NCBI GenBank assembly: GCA_007694915.1
Contig: REEV01000066.1
Coordinates: forward strand, 119,974 to 183,973
DNA length: 64,000 bases
From: Cyanobium sp. PLM2.Bin73
GTDB taxonomy: Bacteria > Cyanobacteriota > Cyanobacteriia > PCC-6307 > Cyanobiaceae
Direction of reading: 5' to 3'
Below, piece by piece: positions 16,183-24,898 of the stretch. Made by a program: the position numbers and the translations under genes. How positions within the stretch are numbered: position 1 is the first letter of the stretch; every line of letters starts with the position of its first letter. Below the pieces are notes generated by a model, which saw only the letters and a list, made by a program, of their open reading frames with translations, was not told where the DNA came from and did no database searches.

Positions 16183-16282
16183 GGCTGCGGGTGTCTGGGG
16201 GATGGCGAGCTTCAACCCTGCTGCAGCCTGACCTGCTCTGGGGCCGCAGCCTCTACGGTGGCGAGACGGTGCGCTCAGGCCC
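16183..16282. promoter_or_regulatory. Shared divergent promoter region of two metal ATPase genes
   Basis: One hundred base pairs separate the starts of two divergent P1B ATPases, so both promoters and any metalloregulator site must lie here or overlap the genes. I could not pick out a convincing ArsR/SmtB-type or CopY-type palindrome by eye, so the binding site itself is not assigned. Confidence 0.4.
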
Positions 16283-18423
<2,141 letters not shown>

Positions 18424-18427
<4 letters not shown>

Positions 18428-18858
18428 GCCCGATGGAGATGGCCGATCCGGCCTGGCGCACGATCGCCCAGCCCGTGGCCGTCAAGGTGCTGGTGGCGCT
18501 GGCTGGTGTGGGACTGATCGCCCTGGAGCTGTGGTGGTTTCTCGGCCGGCATGGGGAGACGGGTTCGGCTGCGGCGACCGGTGATGGCGCGCTGCAGACG
18601 GTGCTCATCACCGTGGAGGGGGGCTATGCACCGGCGCGGGTGCGCCTGCGGGCGGGTCAGCCGATCCGGCTGGTGTTCCACCGCCTGGATCCGAGCGCCT
18701 GCGTGGCCAAGGTGATCGTTCCAGACCTGCAGCGCAGCCTCGATCTGCCGCTCAACGGCGAGGCCAGATTGGATCTGCCGGCCCTGGCGCCGGGCCGCTA
18801 CCCGTTTCACTGCGGCATGAACATGGTGCGGGGCGAGCTGGAGGTGGTGAGCGAGTGA
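18424..18858 (+). CDS. Membrane-anchored cupredoxin-like protein
   Basis: A 144-residue protein with one N-terminal membrane helix (residues 20-37, VKVLVALAGVGLIALELWWF) and a periplasmic cupredoxin domain. The domain has VEGGYAPARVRLRAGQPIRL, SACVAKVIVPD, and the copper site GRYPFHCGMNMVRG, with His, Cys and Met ligands at the usual C-terminal loop. Its ATG overlaps the stop of the copper ATPase (ATGA), so they are coupled. A copper-chaperone or acceptor role for the pump is the natural inference. Confidence 0.82.
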
Positions 18859-19134
18859 TCCGGCTCAGGTGATCTGCCGCTGCACCGCGTGCCGCCCACC
18901 AAGACTGGCTGCTGACAACACCCTCCAGCGGCATTGGCGGCGACAGCAGCTCCGCAGCCTGCAGTCTCCTGGCCCCCGGGTCGCAGATACCAGCAGCGAA
19001 ATCTGGCGCCACCGAGGCCTGAGATGGTCGACCATCAGCGGGGAGCGAGCCCGACCAACGGGAAGCCGGCAGGTTGGGCAGGCCGCTTCCTCGTGCCAGG
19101 GCCGCCTCCTGGTGGATGTCTCGGCTGCTGAAGC
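18859..19134. other. Gene-free stretch beside the decayed TOTE-like gene
   Basis: No convincing coding frame. It probably held the rest of the decayed primase-helicase gene that is readable at 19135-19418, but beyond the stop at 19135 I find no helicase motif in any frame. Nothing else recognised. Confidence 0.35.
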
Positions 19135-19418
19135 TCAGTCCTGCGCATCGAAGTCGACAGCCAGCAGGTGGCAGCGGTTGTTCTCCAGCAGGGGTAGACG
19201 TCGTCACGGCCGCGGAAGAGGCGCCGAAACAGCGCCACCTTCTCCTGGGTTGAAACGGGAAGACGGGTAGGGGTGTGGGCCGCTACCGCTACCGGCTTGA
19301 ATGTTGCCGAAACTGGTTCACTGGGATGCCAAGGGATTCCGTGAGCCTCCAGCAGGGCAATCAGTCAGGCGTGCTCTCGGCGCAGCTGATCCAGTTCGGA
19401 GGGCATGGAGCCAGCCAC
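19135..19418 (-). pseudogene. Decayed start of a TOTE-type primase-helicase gene
   Basis: Starting at GTG 19418 or ATG 19406, the frame reads MPSELDQLRREHA, a TGA, then LIALLEAHGIPW, and after a linker TQEKVALFRRLFRGRDDVYP. The last block is the start of the archaeo-eukaryotic primase domain in TOTE-conflict helicases (ALFRSLFRGREDVYP type). It then shifts frame into PLLENNRCHLLAVDFDAQD, which matches the later GVYPLL...FLAADFD strand. So about 70 residues between two VYP motifs have been lost. The arginine codon expected at the TGA suggests a C-to-T change. It lies 13 bp after the MazF stop. Confidence 0.72.
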
Positions 19419-19431
19419 GGCATGCGATCGC

Positions 19432-19779
19432 TCAGTTGAGGCCGATCCCCAGCATTCCCAGCAGCGCCTGCTCCAGCTCCGCCAGTTCCTCGGGGGTCAG
19501 GGTTGTCAGGGGGCCATCGCCCAGGCGGGAGCGATCCAGGGAACGAGGCTGATCCGCCATCGCGAGAGAGTCGCAAAGCAGACGGTCGCGGGCGCGGATC
19601 GGTACCCGCAGTGCCCGGGCGCCGGGGCGGTCCTGGGTGGTCAGGGGCACCACGATCACCGTTGCCAGGCCGGCCTGCGTGATCGGATCGGCCTGGACGA
19701 TCACCACCGGACGCAGCTTGCCCACCTCCGCGCCCTGATTGGGATTGAGACGCGCTACCCAGATCTCACCCCGACGCAT
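19432..19779 (-). CDS. Type II toxin of the MazF/PemK family
   Basis: A 115-residue endoribonuclease toxin candidate. The start MRRGEIWVARLNPNQGAEVG and the following KLRPVVIVQAD, VIVVPLTTQ and LTPEELAELEQAL are classic MazF/PemK blocks. ATG 19779 is preferred over GTG 19791, because its A is shared with the antitoxin stop (TGATG) and it gives the family's usual N-terminus. It is translated in tandem with the RHH antitoxin. Confidence 0.9.
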   Translation of the reverse strand: MRRGEIWVARLNPNQGAEVGKLRPVVIVQADPITQAGLATVIVVPLTTQDRPGARALRVPIRARDRLLCDSLAMADQPRSLDRSRLGDGPLTTLTPEELAELEQALLGMLGIGLN

Positions 19780-20096
19780 CAGCGCCACCACTCCTGGGGC
19801 CTCGGCTGCACGAGCCGGTCCGTTGCGGAGATGCCCTCCGCCAATGCCAGGGTCTCGCTGTCGGCAGGCAGGAAATCGGCGGCGACGTCCAGGCTTTCGG
19901 CACGGGCCGAGGCATCGCGCCCCAGCACTTCAGCGGCGGCGACGAGCCCGGCCATCAAGCGCTCTTGCTCCCGGCGGCGCAGCAGCTGCTCCAGGGCTTC
20001 GCGGATCAGCTCCGACCGCGGCTGACCGCAGTGACGGGCCTCTTCACCCAGCCGGCGCTCTAAGTCATGGGGCAACCGCAGACTGAACGCTGCCAC
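19779..20096 (-). CDS. Ribbon-helix-helix antitoxin (CopG-like)
   Basis: A 105-residue antitoxin. The N-terminal 45 residues, FSLRLPHDLERRLGEEAR and SELIREALEQLLRRR, form a ribbon-helix-helix DNA-binding fold. The rest is an acidic/alanine-rich toxin-binding tail (DVAADFLPADSETLALAEG). It partners the MazF-like toxin that follows in TGATG overlap. The repeated motif just upstream is a likely operator for its own repression. Confidence 0.88.
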   Translation of the reverse strand: MAAFSLRLPHDLERRLGEEARHCGQPRSELIREALEQLLRRREQERLMAGLVAAAEVLGRDASARAESLDVAADFLPADSETLALAEGISATDRLVQPRPQEWWR

Positions 20097-20110
20097 GGGG
20101 GGTGCACTGA

Positions 20111-20133
20111 TGATTTGTCATCCATTTTGTCAT
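20111..20133. promoter_or_regulatory. Probable operator of the RHH-MazF module
   Basis: The 8-mer TTTGTCAT occurs twice, at 20114-20121 and 20126-20133, a 12-bp period close to one helical turn. It lies 15-37 bp upstream of the antitoxin ATG, in an AT-rich pocket within GC-rich DNA. Ribbon-helix-helix dimers bind such short direct repeats cooperatively. That this is the operator is inference from position and pattern. Confidence 0.55.
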
Positions 20134-20243
20134 GCACGCGGTGATGCGTCACAGTCTTCTCTGGCGGTTGCCTCCAGCAAGGCAATCAGTCGGGCGTTGT
20201 CGCGGCGGAGCTGAACCAGCTCGGAGGGCCTGGAGTCAGCCAT
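20130..20243 (-). pseudogene. Second remnant of the TOTE-like gene start
   Basis: A 37-codon frame reading MADSRPSELVQLRRDNARLI then ALLEATAREDCDASPRA. It aligns with the start of the decayed gene at 19418-19135 (MPSELDQLRRE, LIALLEA), so the two are copies of one N-terminus. After ALLEATARE the similarity ends, and the frame runs into the operator region of the next toxin-antitoxin pair. It begins 10 bp after the RelE-like gene. It could be a short expressed ORF, but truncated remnant is the simpler reading. Confidence 0.6.
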
Positions 20244-20253
20244 GGGGTGCGCC

Positions 20254-20535
20254 TCAGCGCTGGTCGGCCTCGCGATAGAGAGCATTGTGCTCCCGCTTGC
20301 CCACCGCCACGACAAGCACCAGCACCTGGCGGTCCCGCACCTCGTAGACAAGGCGGAATCCAGCTGCGAGCAGCTGAATTTTGTCGCAGTTGGTGGATCC
20401 ACGCAGTTTTCTGGCCGGAATCCGGGGCGCAATCAGCCGTTCGACCAGCGTGTTCTTGAACTGCTCCCGGATTCCCTTCGTCAGGTTCTCCCATTCACTC
20501 AGGGCCTCCGGGTGAAAGGCCAGCTCAAAGGGCAT
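20254..20535 (-). CDS. RelE/ParE-family toxin
   Basis: A 93-residue toxin candidate from ATG 20535: MPFELAFHPEALSEWENLTK, then FKNTLVERL, PARKLRGSTNCDKIQLLAAG and FRLVYEVRDRQVLVLVVAVG followed by KREHNALY. This order (LxGxxx-YKIrl...G-RLVYxV...V.VlavGkRe...Y) is the RelE-type ribonuclease pattern. The start overlaps the antitoxin by 11 bp, as is usual for co-translated pairs. Confidence 0.92.
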   Translation of the reverse strand: MPFELAFHPEALSEWENLTKGIREQFKNTLVERLIAPRIPARKLRGSTNCDKIQLLAAGFRLVYEVRDRQVLVLVVAVGKREHNALYREADQR

Positions 20536-20827
20536 CGAGGCTGACCCGCAATGGCTTCTGGCCGTCCGCCAGTCGGGCATCGGCGACGCGACCCAGCTCC
20601 AGGTCGTCCACAAGATCCATCAGCTCTTCGTAGGTCCTCGCCGGCACGCAGTAGAAGGCCGGCTCATTGCGGTTGAGCACCGCGACGGCAATCCCCTCTC
20701 CGGCGGCCGCGGTGGCCATGGGATTCTTGTTGTGTTCAGTGATGCTCTCGGCTGTCTCGGTGAGTAGGCGGTGCGCCATCAGCGGGTCAGGCCGGGAAGA
20801 GGCCACGTCTTGGATCACCTCAGCCAT
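20525..20827 (-). CDS. Phd/YefM-family antitoxin
   Basis: A 100-residue antitoxin for the RelE-like toxin downstream. AHRLLTETAESITEHNKNPM followed by ATAAAGEGIAVAVLNRNEPA and FYCVPARTYEELMDLVDD is the Phd/YefM DNA-binding domain, and the remainder is the toxin-binding tail. I see no clear palindrome upstream in 20828-20880, so the operator is not assigned. Confidence 0.88.
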   Translation of the reverse strand: MAEVIQDVASSRPDPLMAHRLLTETAESITEHNKNPMATAAAGEGIAVAVLNRNEPAFYCVPARTYEELMDLVDDLELGRVADARLADGQKPLRVSLDAL

Positions 20828-20964
20828 GGTCTCGATGTTGGGCCGCGCTCAGTCCCGACTCTCCGCCAATCCTCAACCCCGGATGATGCGGATGCATGCC
20901 TGACCAGCGGATGAGAGATCAACCTCACGCTTGATCTTCAGGGATCTTCTGTTCTGAACCAGAA

Positions 20965-21010
20965 AGCGGGTGACCGGGCTCGAGCCGGCGACGTTCAGCT
21001 TGGGAAGCTG
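20965..21010 (-). repeat. Duplicated 3' part of tRNA-Gly (putative attachment site)
   Basis: These 46 nt match the anticodon-arm-to-discriminator part of the intact tRNA-Gly(CCC) at 24747-24792 with 44 identities, on the same strand. The two mismatches fall in the T loop and destroy its invariant T. The 5' half of the tRNA is absent, so this is not a functional gene. A copy of a tRNA 3' end at the far side of a segment is the classic mark of integrase-mediated insertion. Confidence 0.85.
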
Positions 21011-21606
21011 TACGAAGTACCGGGATGATCTTATGGCGTGCAATGGGTCTCATGAGTGTGCAGGCCTGGATGGGAGAAGGTTTGGATTACAGGCATTGCT
21101 GTGAGAGCCCCTTCTTCGGCACGCACGACGCTCCTCATCGAGCAGAGCCCAATGTCGCGGGATGGAGCCGGAGGTCATGCATGGACGAAAGCGGCCAACC
21201 AGGAGTAGAGCTGTGTGCCTCTATGACCGTCCCTCTGGCGAGGGCCGGTACGTTCAGCTGGCGATCCGCCTCTAGGGGAACAGCCTGGCGCGGCGCCTCC
21301 CAACGGATTGTCTGCGCCAGCTTGGCCTGCGCGACGGCACCCGTCGCAGAAGGCGATGAGAGCAGCGATCCAGTGCTGAACTCTGACCGCCTGCAGTGCG
21401 CGCTAGACGTCCACCGAATAAAATTACAAGAGGCGATCGTAATTGAGCACTAGCTGTATGCCGCTCCATAGCAGTATTACGGCGCCAACGCTGTGCCGTA
21501 GCGTATCGGCCGCATTATCCGGCGCAAGGTAGCAGTCGCTGCCTTGCTGATGAGCGATCGGATGAAGTAAGCAGGTGAATGCTCAACCTCCAACTCTGGT
21601 GTCAGC

Positions 21607-21672
21607 ATGCGGGAGGTCACGCGGAAGATCTCGCGCGAGGTCTTGCTCCGGCGACGTGCGAAGTGTGGCTAA
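21607..21672 (+). pseudogene. Possible IS21 IstA-like N-terminal scrap
   Basis: The short frame MREVTRKISREVLLRRRAKC recalls the start of IstA transposases (MR-V-RKIREVLRLR type), with one or two small insertions, and ends at a TAA. There are no inverted repeats and no second gene. This is a weak resemblance recorded because it lies inside the tRNA-bounded islet. Confidence 0.2.
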
Positions 21673-21807
21673 ACGTACATCTCGACGTACACCATGCTGA
21701 ATGCAGATCTTGCTGATGACCATCGAGGCGTCGACGTCTCAATTCCGAAAGCCATTTCCGCAAGGCGTTTCCATCCGTCCTTGCGAGTTGTGTCGATGGG
21801 TTGGTGC

Positions 21808-23244
21808 TTATCGTTTCGATCCAGTCGACGGACCGGAACGCGGCCCCTGCGGCGTCCAGGGCAGTTGCGGATCCTCGGGCAAACTGCGCGATATCGGCGG
21901 TCCCATCGACGGGTCGGAGCCATCGTCAAACGGCTCTGTGAGGCTGATCATCTCCGTGAATCCGGTGGCGACGATCGGCCCTTCGGGGCTGCCCTCTCGC
22001 AGCTGGATGACGCCCTCGATGTAGGCCCCTGCCAGTCCGTAGCCCTCCTGCTCGGGATGGCTTGGCTCGTAGTAGTAGGTGCCCTGGGGAGTTTCGAGCC
22101 GGCCGTACCAGGGATATGAGTTGCCGGACTTGGGGGACGTCCACATTTTCAGCGGAACGACCTTGATTGATGGACCGAAGGCATAGGAGCGCTTATGCGT
22201 GGTGCCATCCATGAACAGATAGCGGTTGACATTATAGCGAGGATCCTTGAACTCCTCGCCTTGATAATATTGCCGGAAGGTCATCGTGTCGCCATTATTA
22301 AAGCGGAACCAGGCCCAGAAATACCGATATTGATAGGTGTTACGGAAATTTCCCCACTGGTGCTCAAACCAGCCATCTGCCTCAAACTTGATCGTGCGAC
22401 CACCCACCTCAATGCTGCCCGTGACAGCCATTCTTGGCGCGGTGTAGTAGTAGGTCAGGCCGTACATCGATTCGGGATTCTGGCGATCCTGCGGATCCAC
22501 GCCGATGCTTTCCAATCCCCAATAGGCCATCGGTACATAGCCGGGTGATGTCAGTGTGGCCTTCATGTCCAGCTTGAATGGCTGGTTCCACTTATCGTTT
22601 TTGGTGTTGTAACCGGAAAAGCCCCAGGTCTCAGTGGGGTAGTCGTAGGTGGTGGTGAAGCCGTTCTTGCCATCGTCGATCGCATACTTGAACCAGAAAT
22701 CCTTTGCATTGGGCGCAGAACCCTGGGTTGCCAATGGTCCTGTGACATACACCATCGAGGTATGAAACTCGCCGGTATCTAGGTTGTGAAATGCAAACAG
22801 CACATTGTGAAGTGGTCGGGCATCGTCCGCCACCCAGCCCTGCGCCAGGGGCACCCAGAACACGGAGATCCTTTCGCCGGTCTTGACATCGCGGCCCAGT
22901 GCCGTGATGTAGTGCCATTCGTTGTAGTCGTTGGTTTGGTAGAAGTCGCCGCCGTGCCATGCGTGATCGCGCGGTAGTTGGTAAACCGCCTGGCCACTCT
23001 GCGTTTCGACGCCAGGGCCTTGAAATGGAGGTTGCCGCTTCGAGGACACGCCTGGTGCCCTGGCCATGAACGATCCTGCGTCAGTCGAGATCGGCCCTTG
23101 AACCGCTGGCTTCGCAGCTGCGCGCCCCGCGAACAGGGCCGCGACCGTTGCGGCAGCGCCTGTGAGGAAGCTGCGTCGCGCGGTGCCGGCGGGACGATCC
23201 ATGGCGGCGAGGGGGTCGCGGTCCTGAAACTCGGGAGGGGTCAT
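21808..23244 (-). CDS. Tat-exported AttH/CrtC-like lipocalin-domain protein
   Basis: A 478-residue protein. A twin-arginine signal (ARRSFLTGAAATVAALFAG, near residues 22-40) indicates export in folded form. The mature part has blocks of the AttH family (CrtC N-terminal lipocalin fold, PF07143-like): YNEWHYITALGRD, LGRDVKTGERISVFWVPLAQ, YYYTAPRMAVTGSIEVGGR, DGWFEHQWGNF (the WfDHQWG motif) and YFWAWFRFNNGDTM. Members include carotenoid 1,2-hydratase relatives and secreted hydrolases; the substrate here is unknown. Two start ATGs are possible (23244, 23202). It is the main cargo of the tRNA-Gly islet and diverges from the AraC regulator across 144 bp. Confidence 0.82.
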   Translation of the reverse strand: MTPPEFQDRDPLAAMDRPAGTARRSFLTGAAATVAALFAGRAAAKPAVQGPISTDAGSFMARAPGVSSKRQPPFQGPGVETQSGQAVYQLPRDHAWHGGDFYQTNDYNEWHYITALGRDVKTGERISVFWVPLAQGWVADDARPLHNVLFAFHNLDTGEFHTSMVYVTGPLATQGSAPNAKDFWFKYAIDDGKNGFTTTYDYPTETWGFSGYNTKNDKWNQPFKLDMKATLTSPGYVPMAYWGLESIGVDPQDRQNPESMYGLTYYYTAPRMAVTGSIEVGGRTIKFEADGWFEHQWGNFRNTYQYRYFWAWFRFNNGDTMTFRQYYQGEEFKDPRYNVNRYLFMDGTTHKRSYAFGPSIKVVPLKMWTSPKSGNSYPWYGRLETPQGTYYYEPSHPEQEGYGLAGAYIEGVIQLREGSPEGPIVATGFTEMISLTEPFDDGSDPSMGPPISRSLPEDPQLPWTPQGPRSGPSTGSKR

Positions 23245-23388
23245 CGGGGGAGGTTCCTGCTGGTCGCTGGAAGAGGGGTCTCAGGTGCACATCGCGTGCG
23301 GGCCGGCTGGGTCCGGTGGGGGTGATACTCAGCACGGGAACCGTAAATTCCCCGAGGGCGTCGCCGCTATCCACTTTCCGCAGGCACG

Positions 23389-24420
23389 ATGAGGGCTAAA
23401 CCCCTGGGCAATCAGCCCGCGCCTTCGCCACCGAGCCCTGCTGCGCGCCCGGCCGTTGTCAATCTCAGCTGGAGCGAGCCCGAGTTACGCGGCGAATGGG
23501 CGTCAACGCCTGCGTTCCAGACGCAGGTGCAGCGCCTGGCATACGGAGCCTTCCGCTGCGACGCCACGCTGGTTGAGATGCCGGTGCTGCGTATCAGCGT
23601 TGAGCGTCTGCACAGTGCACCGGTGCGGGTGATCGGACAGATCGCTGATGACTGTGCCAATGCCTGCGTCGCCGTGGGACCGCGAGCCACTCTCAACGGC
23701 GTAGCCCTGCAAACCCCGTCGCTGCATGTGCAGGGCTCCGGCTCGCGCTTTGACTCGACGTCGAGCGGTGCATGGTGGTGCGGACTGCTGCGCCTGAACC
23801 GCGGAATCCTGCGCTGCCCAGACGACCCCCTGCAGGCGTGGTTTGACAGCAGCCAGCGCAAGCACCGCGTGTTGCAGGCCCGAGGCCATCGCCTGAGCGA
23901 CCTGATCATGACGCTCACGCTGCGGGCAGAAGCGAACCCGCACGGGCTGACCGGACTGCCCGAAGACCTGTTGCTGGACGACGTTGTTGGCGCCCTGCGC
24001 GACGCGATTGACGCAGCACCGGAGAGCCCGTCAGCACTCCACTCGCTTGGACCAGCCAGCCGGCGCCGGCTGGCGCTCGACGCCGAAGAACGGATCCGCA
24101 GCGGGGTCGTTGACGGATCGCTGTTATCGATCGAGGCCCTGTGCAGGGAGTTGAAGACCAGCCAGCGCTCGCTCCAGCTTGCATGTCGCGAGCAGTTCGG
24201 CGCGAATGCACGCACCTTCGTGATCAGCGCCCGAATCCAGTGGGCCCACGCGATGCTGCTGGCCAGGGGCGATCAGATGACGCTGAGCGAGATCGCGACG
24301 CAGACTGGCCACTGGCATCTGGGCCGTTTCTCGCAGTATTACCGCCATTGCTTTGGTTGCACACCGTCGACGATGCAGCGCAAGGTTTGGGGACGGTCCG
24401 CTCTTGCGCAGAAGACCTGA
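23389..24420 (+). CDS. AraC-family transcriptional regulator
   Basis: A 343-residue regulator. The C-terminal 100 residues are an AraC HTH pair: LLSIEALCRELKTSQRSLQL, ACREQFGANARTFVISARIQ, LSEIATQTGHWHLGRFSQYY and FGCTPSTMQRK. The N-terminal domain has no metal-cupin motif and resembles the poorly known sensor half of FeaR/OruR-like proteins. It diverges from the AttH-like gene and likely controls it. Composition and location place it in the tRNA-bounded islet. Confidence 0.88.
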   Translation: MRAKPLGNQPAPSPPSPAARPAVVNLSWSEPELRGEWASTPAFQTQVQRLAYGAFRCDATLVEMPVLRISVERLHSAPVRVIGQIADDCANACVAVGPRATLNGVALQTPSLHVQGSGSRFDSTSSGAWWCGLLRLNRGILRCPDDPLQAWFDSSQRKHRVLQARGHRLSDLIMTLTLRAEANPHGLTGLPEDLLLDDVVGALRDAIDAAPESPSALHSLGPASRRRLALDAEERIRSGVVDGSLLSIEALCRELKTSQRSLQLACREQFGANARTFVISARIQWAHAMLLARGDQMTLSEIATQTGHWHLGRFSQYYRHCFGCTPSTMQRKVWGRSALAQKT

Positions 24421-24434
24421 GCCGACGTTGCCGT

Positions 24435-24632
24435 TCACATGGCCGACCACCGTTTGCTGTTGGCGTTCGATCTGTGGTCAATATCCTCGGGTGAGGAGAA
24501 AGTGATCTTGTTTGCCGCCAGTTCGGGTTCTATGCCACTGCTCAAATCATCGTAGATCGTGCCAATGGCCTCGCTAATCTCCTTGGCGTTATTGAAGCGG
24601 ATGGCGATCTCCCAGGGGGCTGACTCAGCCAT
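24435..24632 (-). CDS. Orphan small ORF, hypothetical
   Basis: A 65-residue frame (MAESAPWEIAIRFNNAKEIS, EAIGTIYDDLSSGIEPELAA, NKITFSSPEDIDH). The composition is balanced and protein-like and not the arginine/alanine-rich output of shadow frames, so it may be real or the end of a lost gene. No ribosome site is evident before ATG 24632. I recognise no family. It ends 15 bp from the convergent AraC gene. Confidence 0.35.
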   Translation of the reverse strand: MAESAPWEIAIRFNNAKEISEAIGTIYDDLSSGIEPELAANKITFSSPEDIDHRSNANSKRWSAM

Positions 24633-24746
24633 GGGAGAAGGTCGGTCCTGCAGCCTGGCACGGCCTGTCAGGAGCAGTCAGCCGCTGGAAGTCCTAAAGC
24701 CAGTGCCTGACTGGCTTGTCGAGAGATTTTCAAGGCCTGGACTAGA

Positions 24747-24818
24747 AGCGGGTGACCGGACTCGAACCGGCGACGTTCAGCTTGGGAAGCTGACATTCTA
24801 CCACTGAATTACACCCGC
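24747..24818 (-). tRNA. tRNA-Gly (anticodon CCC)
   Basis: A 72-nt cloverleaf. Acceptor GCGGGTG pairs with CACCCGC; D-arm ATTC-AGTGGTA-GAAT; anticodon stem TCAGC/GCTGA with loop TTCCCAA (anticodon at 24784-24786 on the plus strand); variable loop ACGTC; T-arm GCCGG-TTCGAGT-CCGGT; discriminator U. CCA is not encoded. Its 3' end is the integration point of the islet to its left. Confidence 0.95.
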
Positions 24819-24898
24819 AAGGTGTAGAAAATTAAACTAGCAGAGTCCCGTCCCGGGAAGCCTGGCGCGGAGCCGTGTCTTCCCGGGCTTCATCTGGC

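Larger units (their letters stand above)
20828..21807. other. 980-bp gene-poor region with tRNA fragment and possible transposase scrap
   Basis: This contains the 46-nt tRNA-Gly fragment (20965-21010), and otherwise no intact gene that I can support. The open frame at 21025-21453 is cysteine-rich and has no family resemblance, so I do not call it. A frame at 21607-21672 reads MREVTRKISREVLLRRRAKC and could be a scrap of an IS21-type IstA N-terminus. Base composition from about 21400 is less GC-rich than the flanks. Confidence 0.5.
20965..24792. mobile_element. tRNA-Gly-associated islet of about 3.8 kb
   Basis: The segment lies between the tRNA-Gly 3'-end duplication on the left and the intact tRNA on the right, both on the minus strand. 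The segment extends from the tRNA's 3' side, as expected for site-specific integration. Cargo is the Tat-exported AttH/CrtC-like gene, a divergent AraC-type regulator and a 65-codon ORF. No integrase remains, so the element is probably a fixed remnant. Composition looks lower in GC than the core. Two toxin-antitoxin pairs sit immediately outside the left end. Confidence 0.7.

Noticed and set aside
20965..21010. A second tRNA-Gly gene
   Set aside because: The 5' half is missing and the T loop is altered; it is an attachment-site copy, not a gene.
21025..21453. 141-codon open frame in the islet
   Set aside because: No ribosome site, odd cysteine/serine-rich composition and no resemblance to a family; not supported as a gene.
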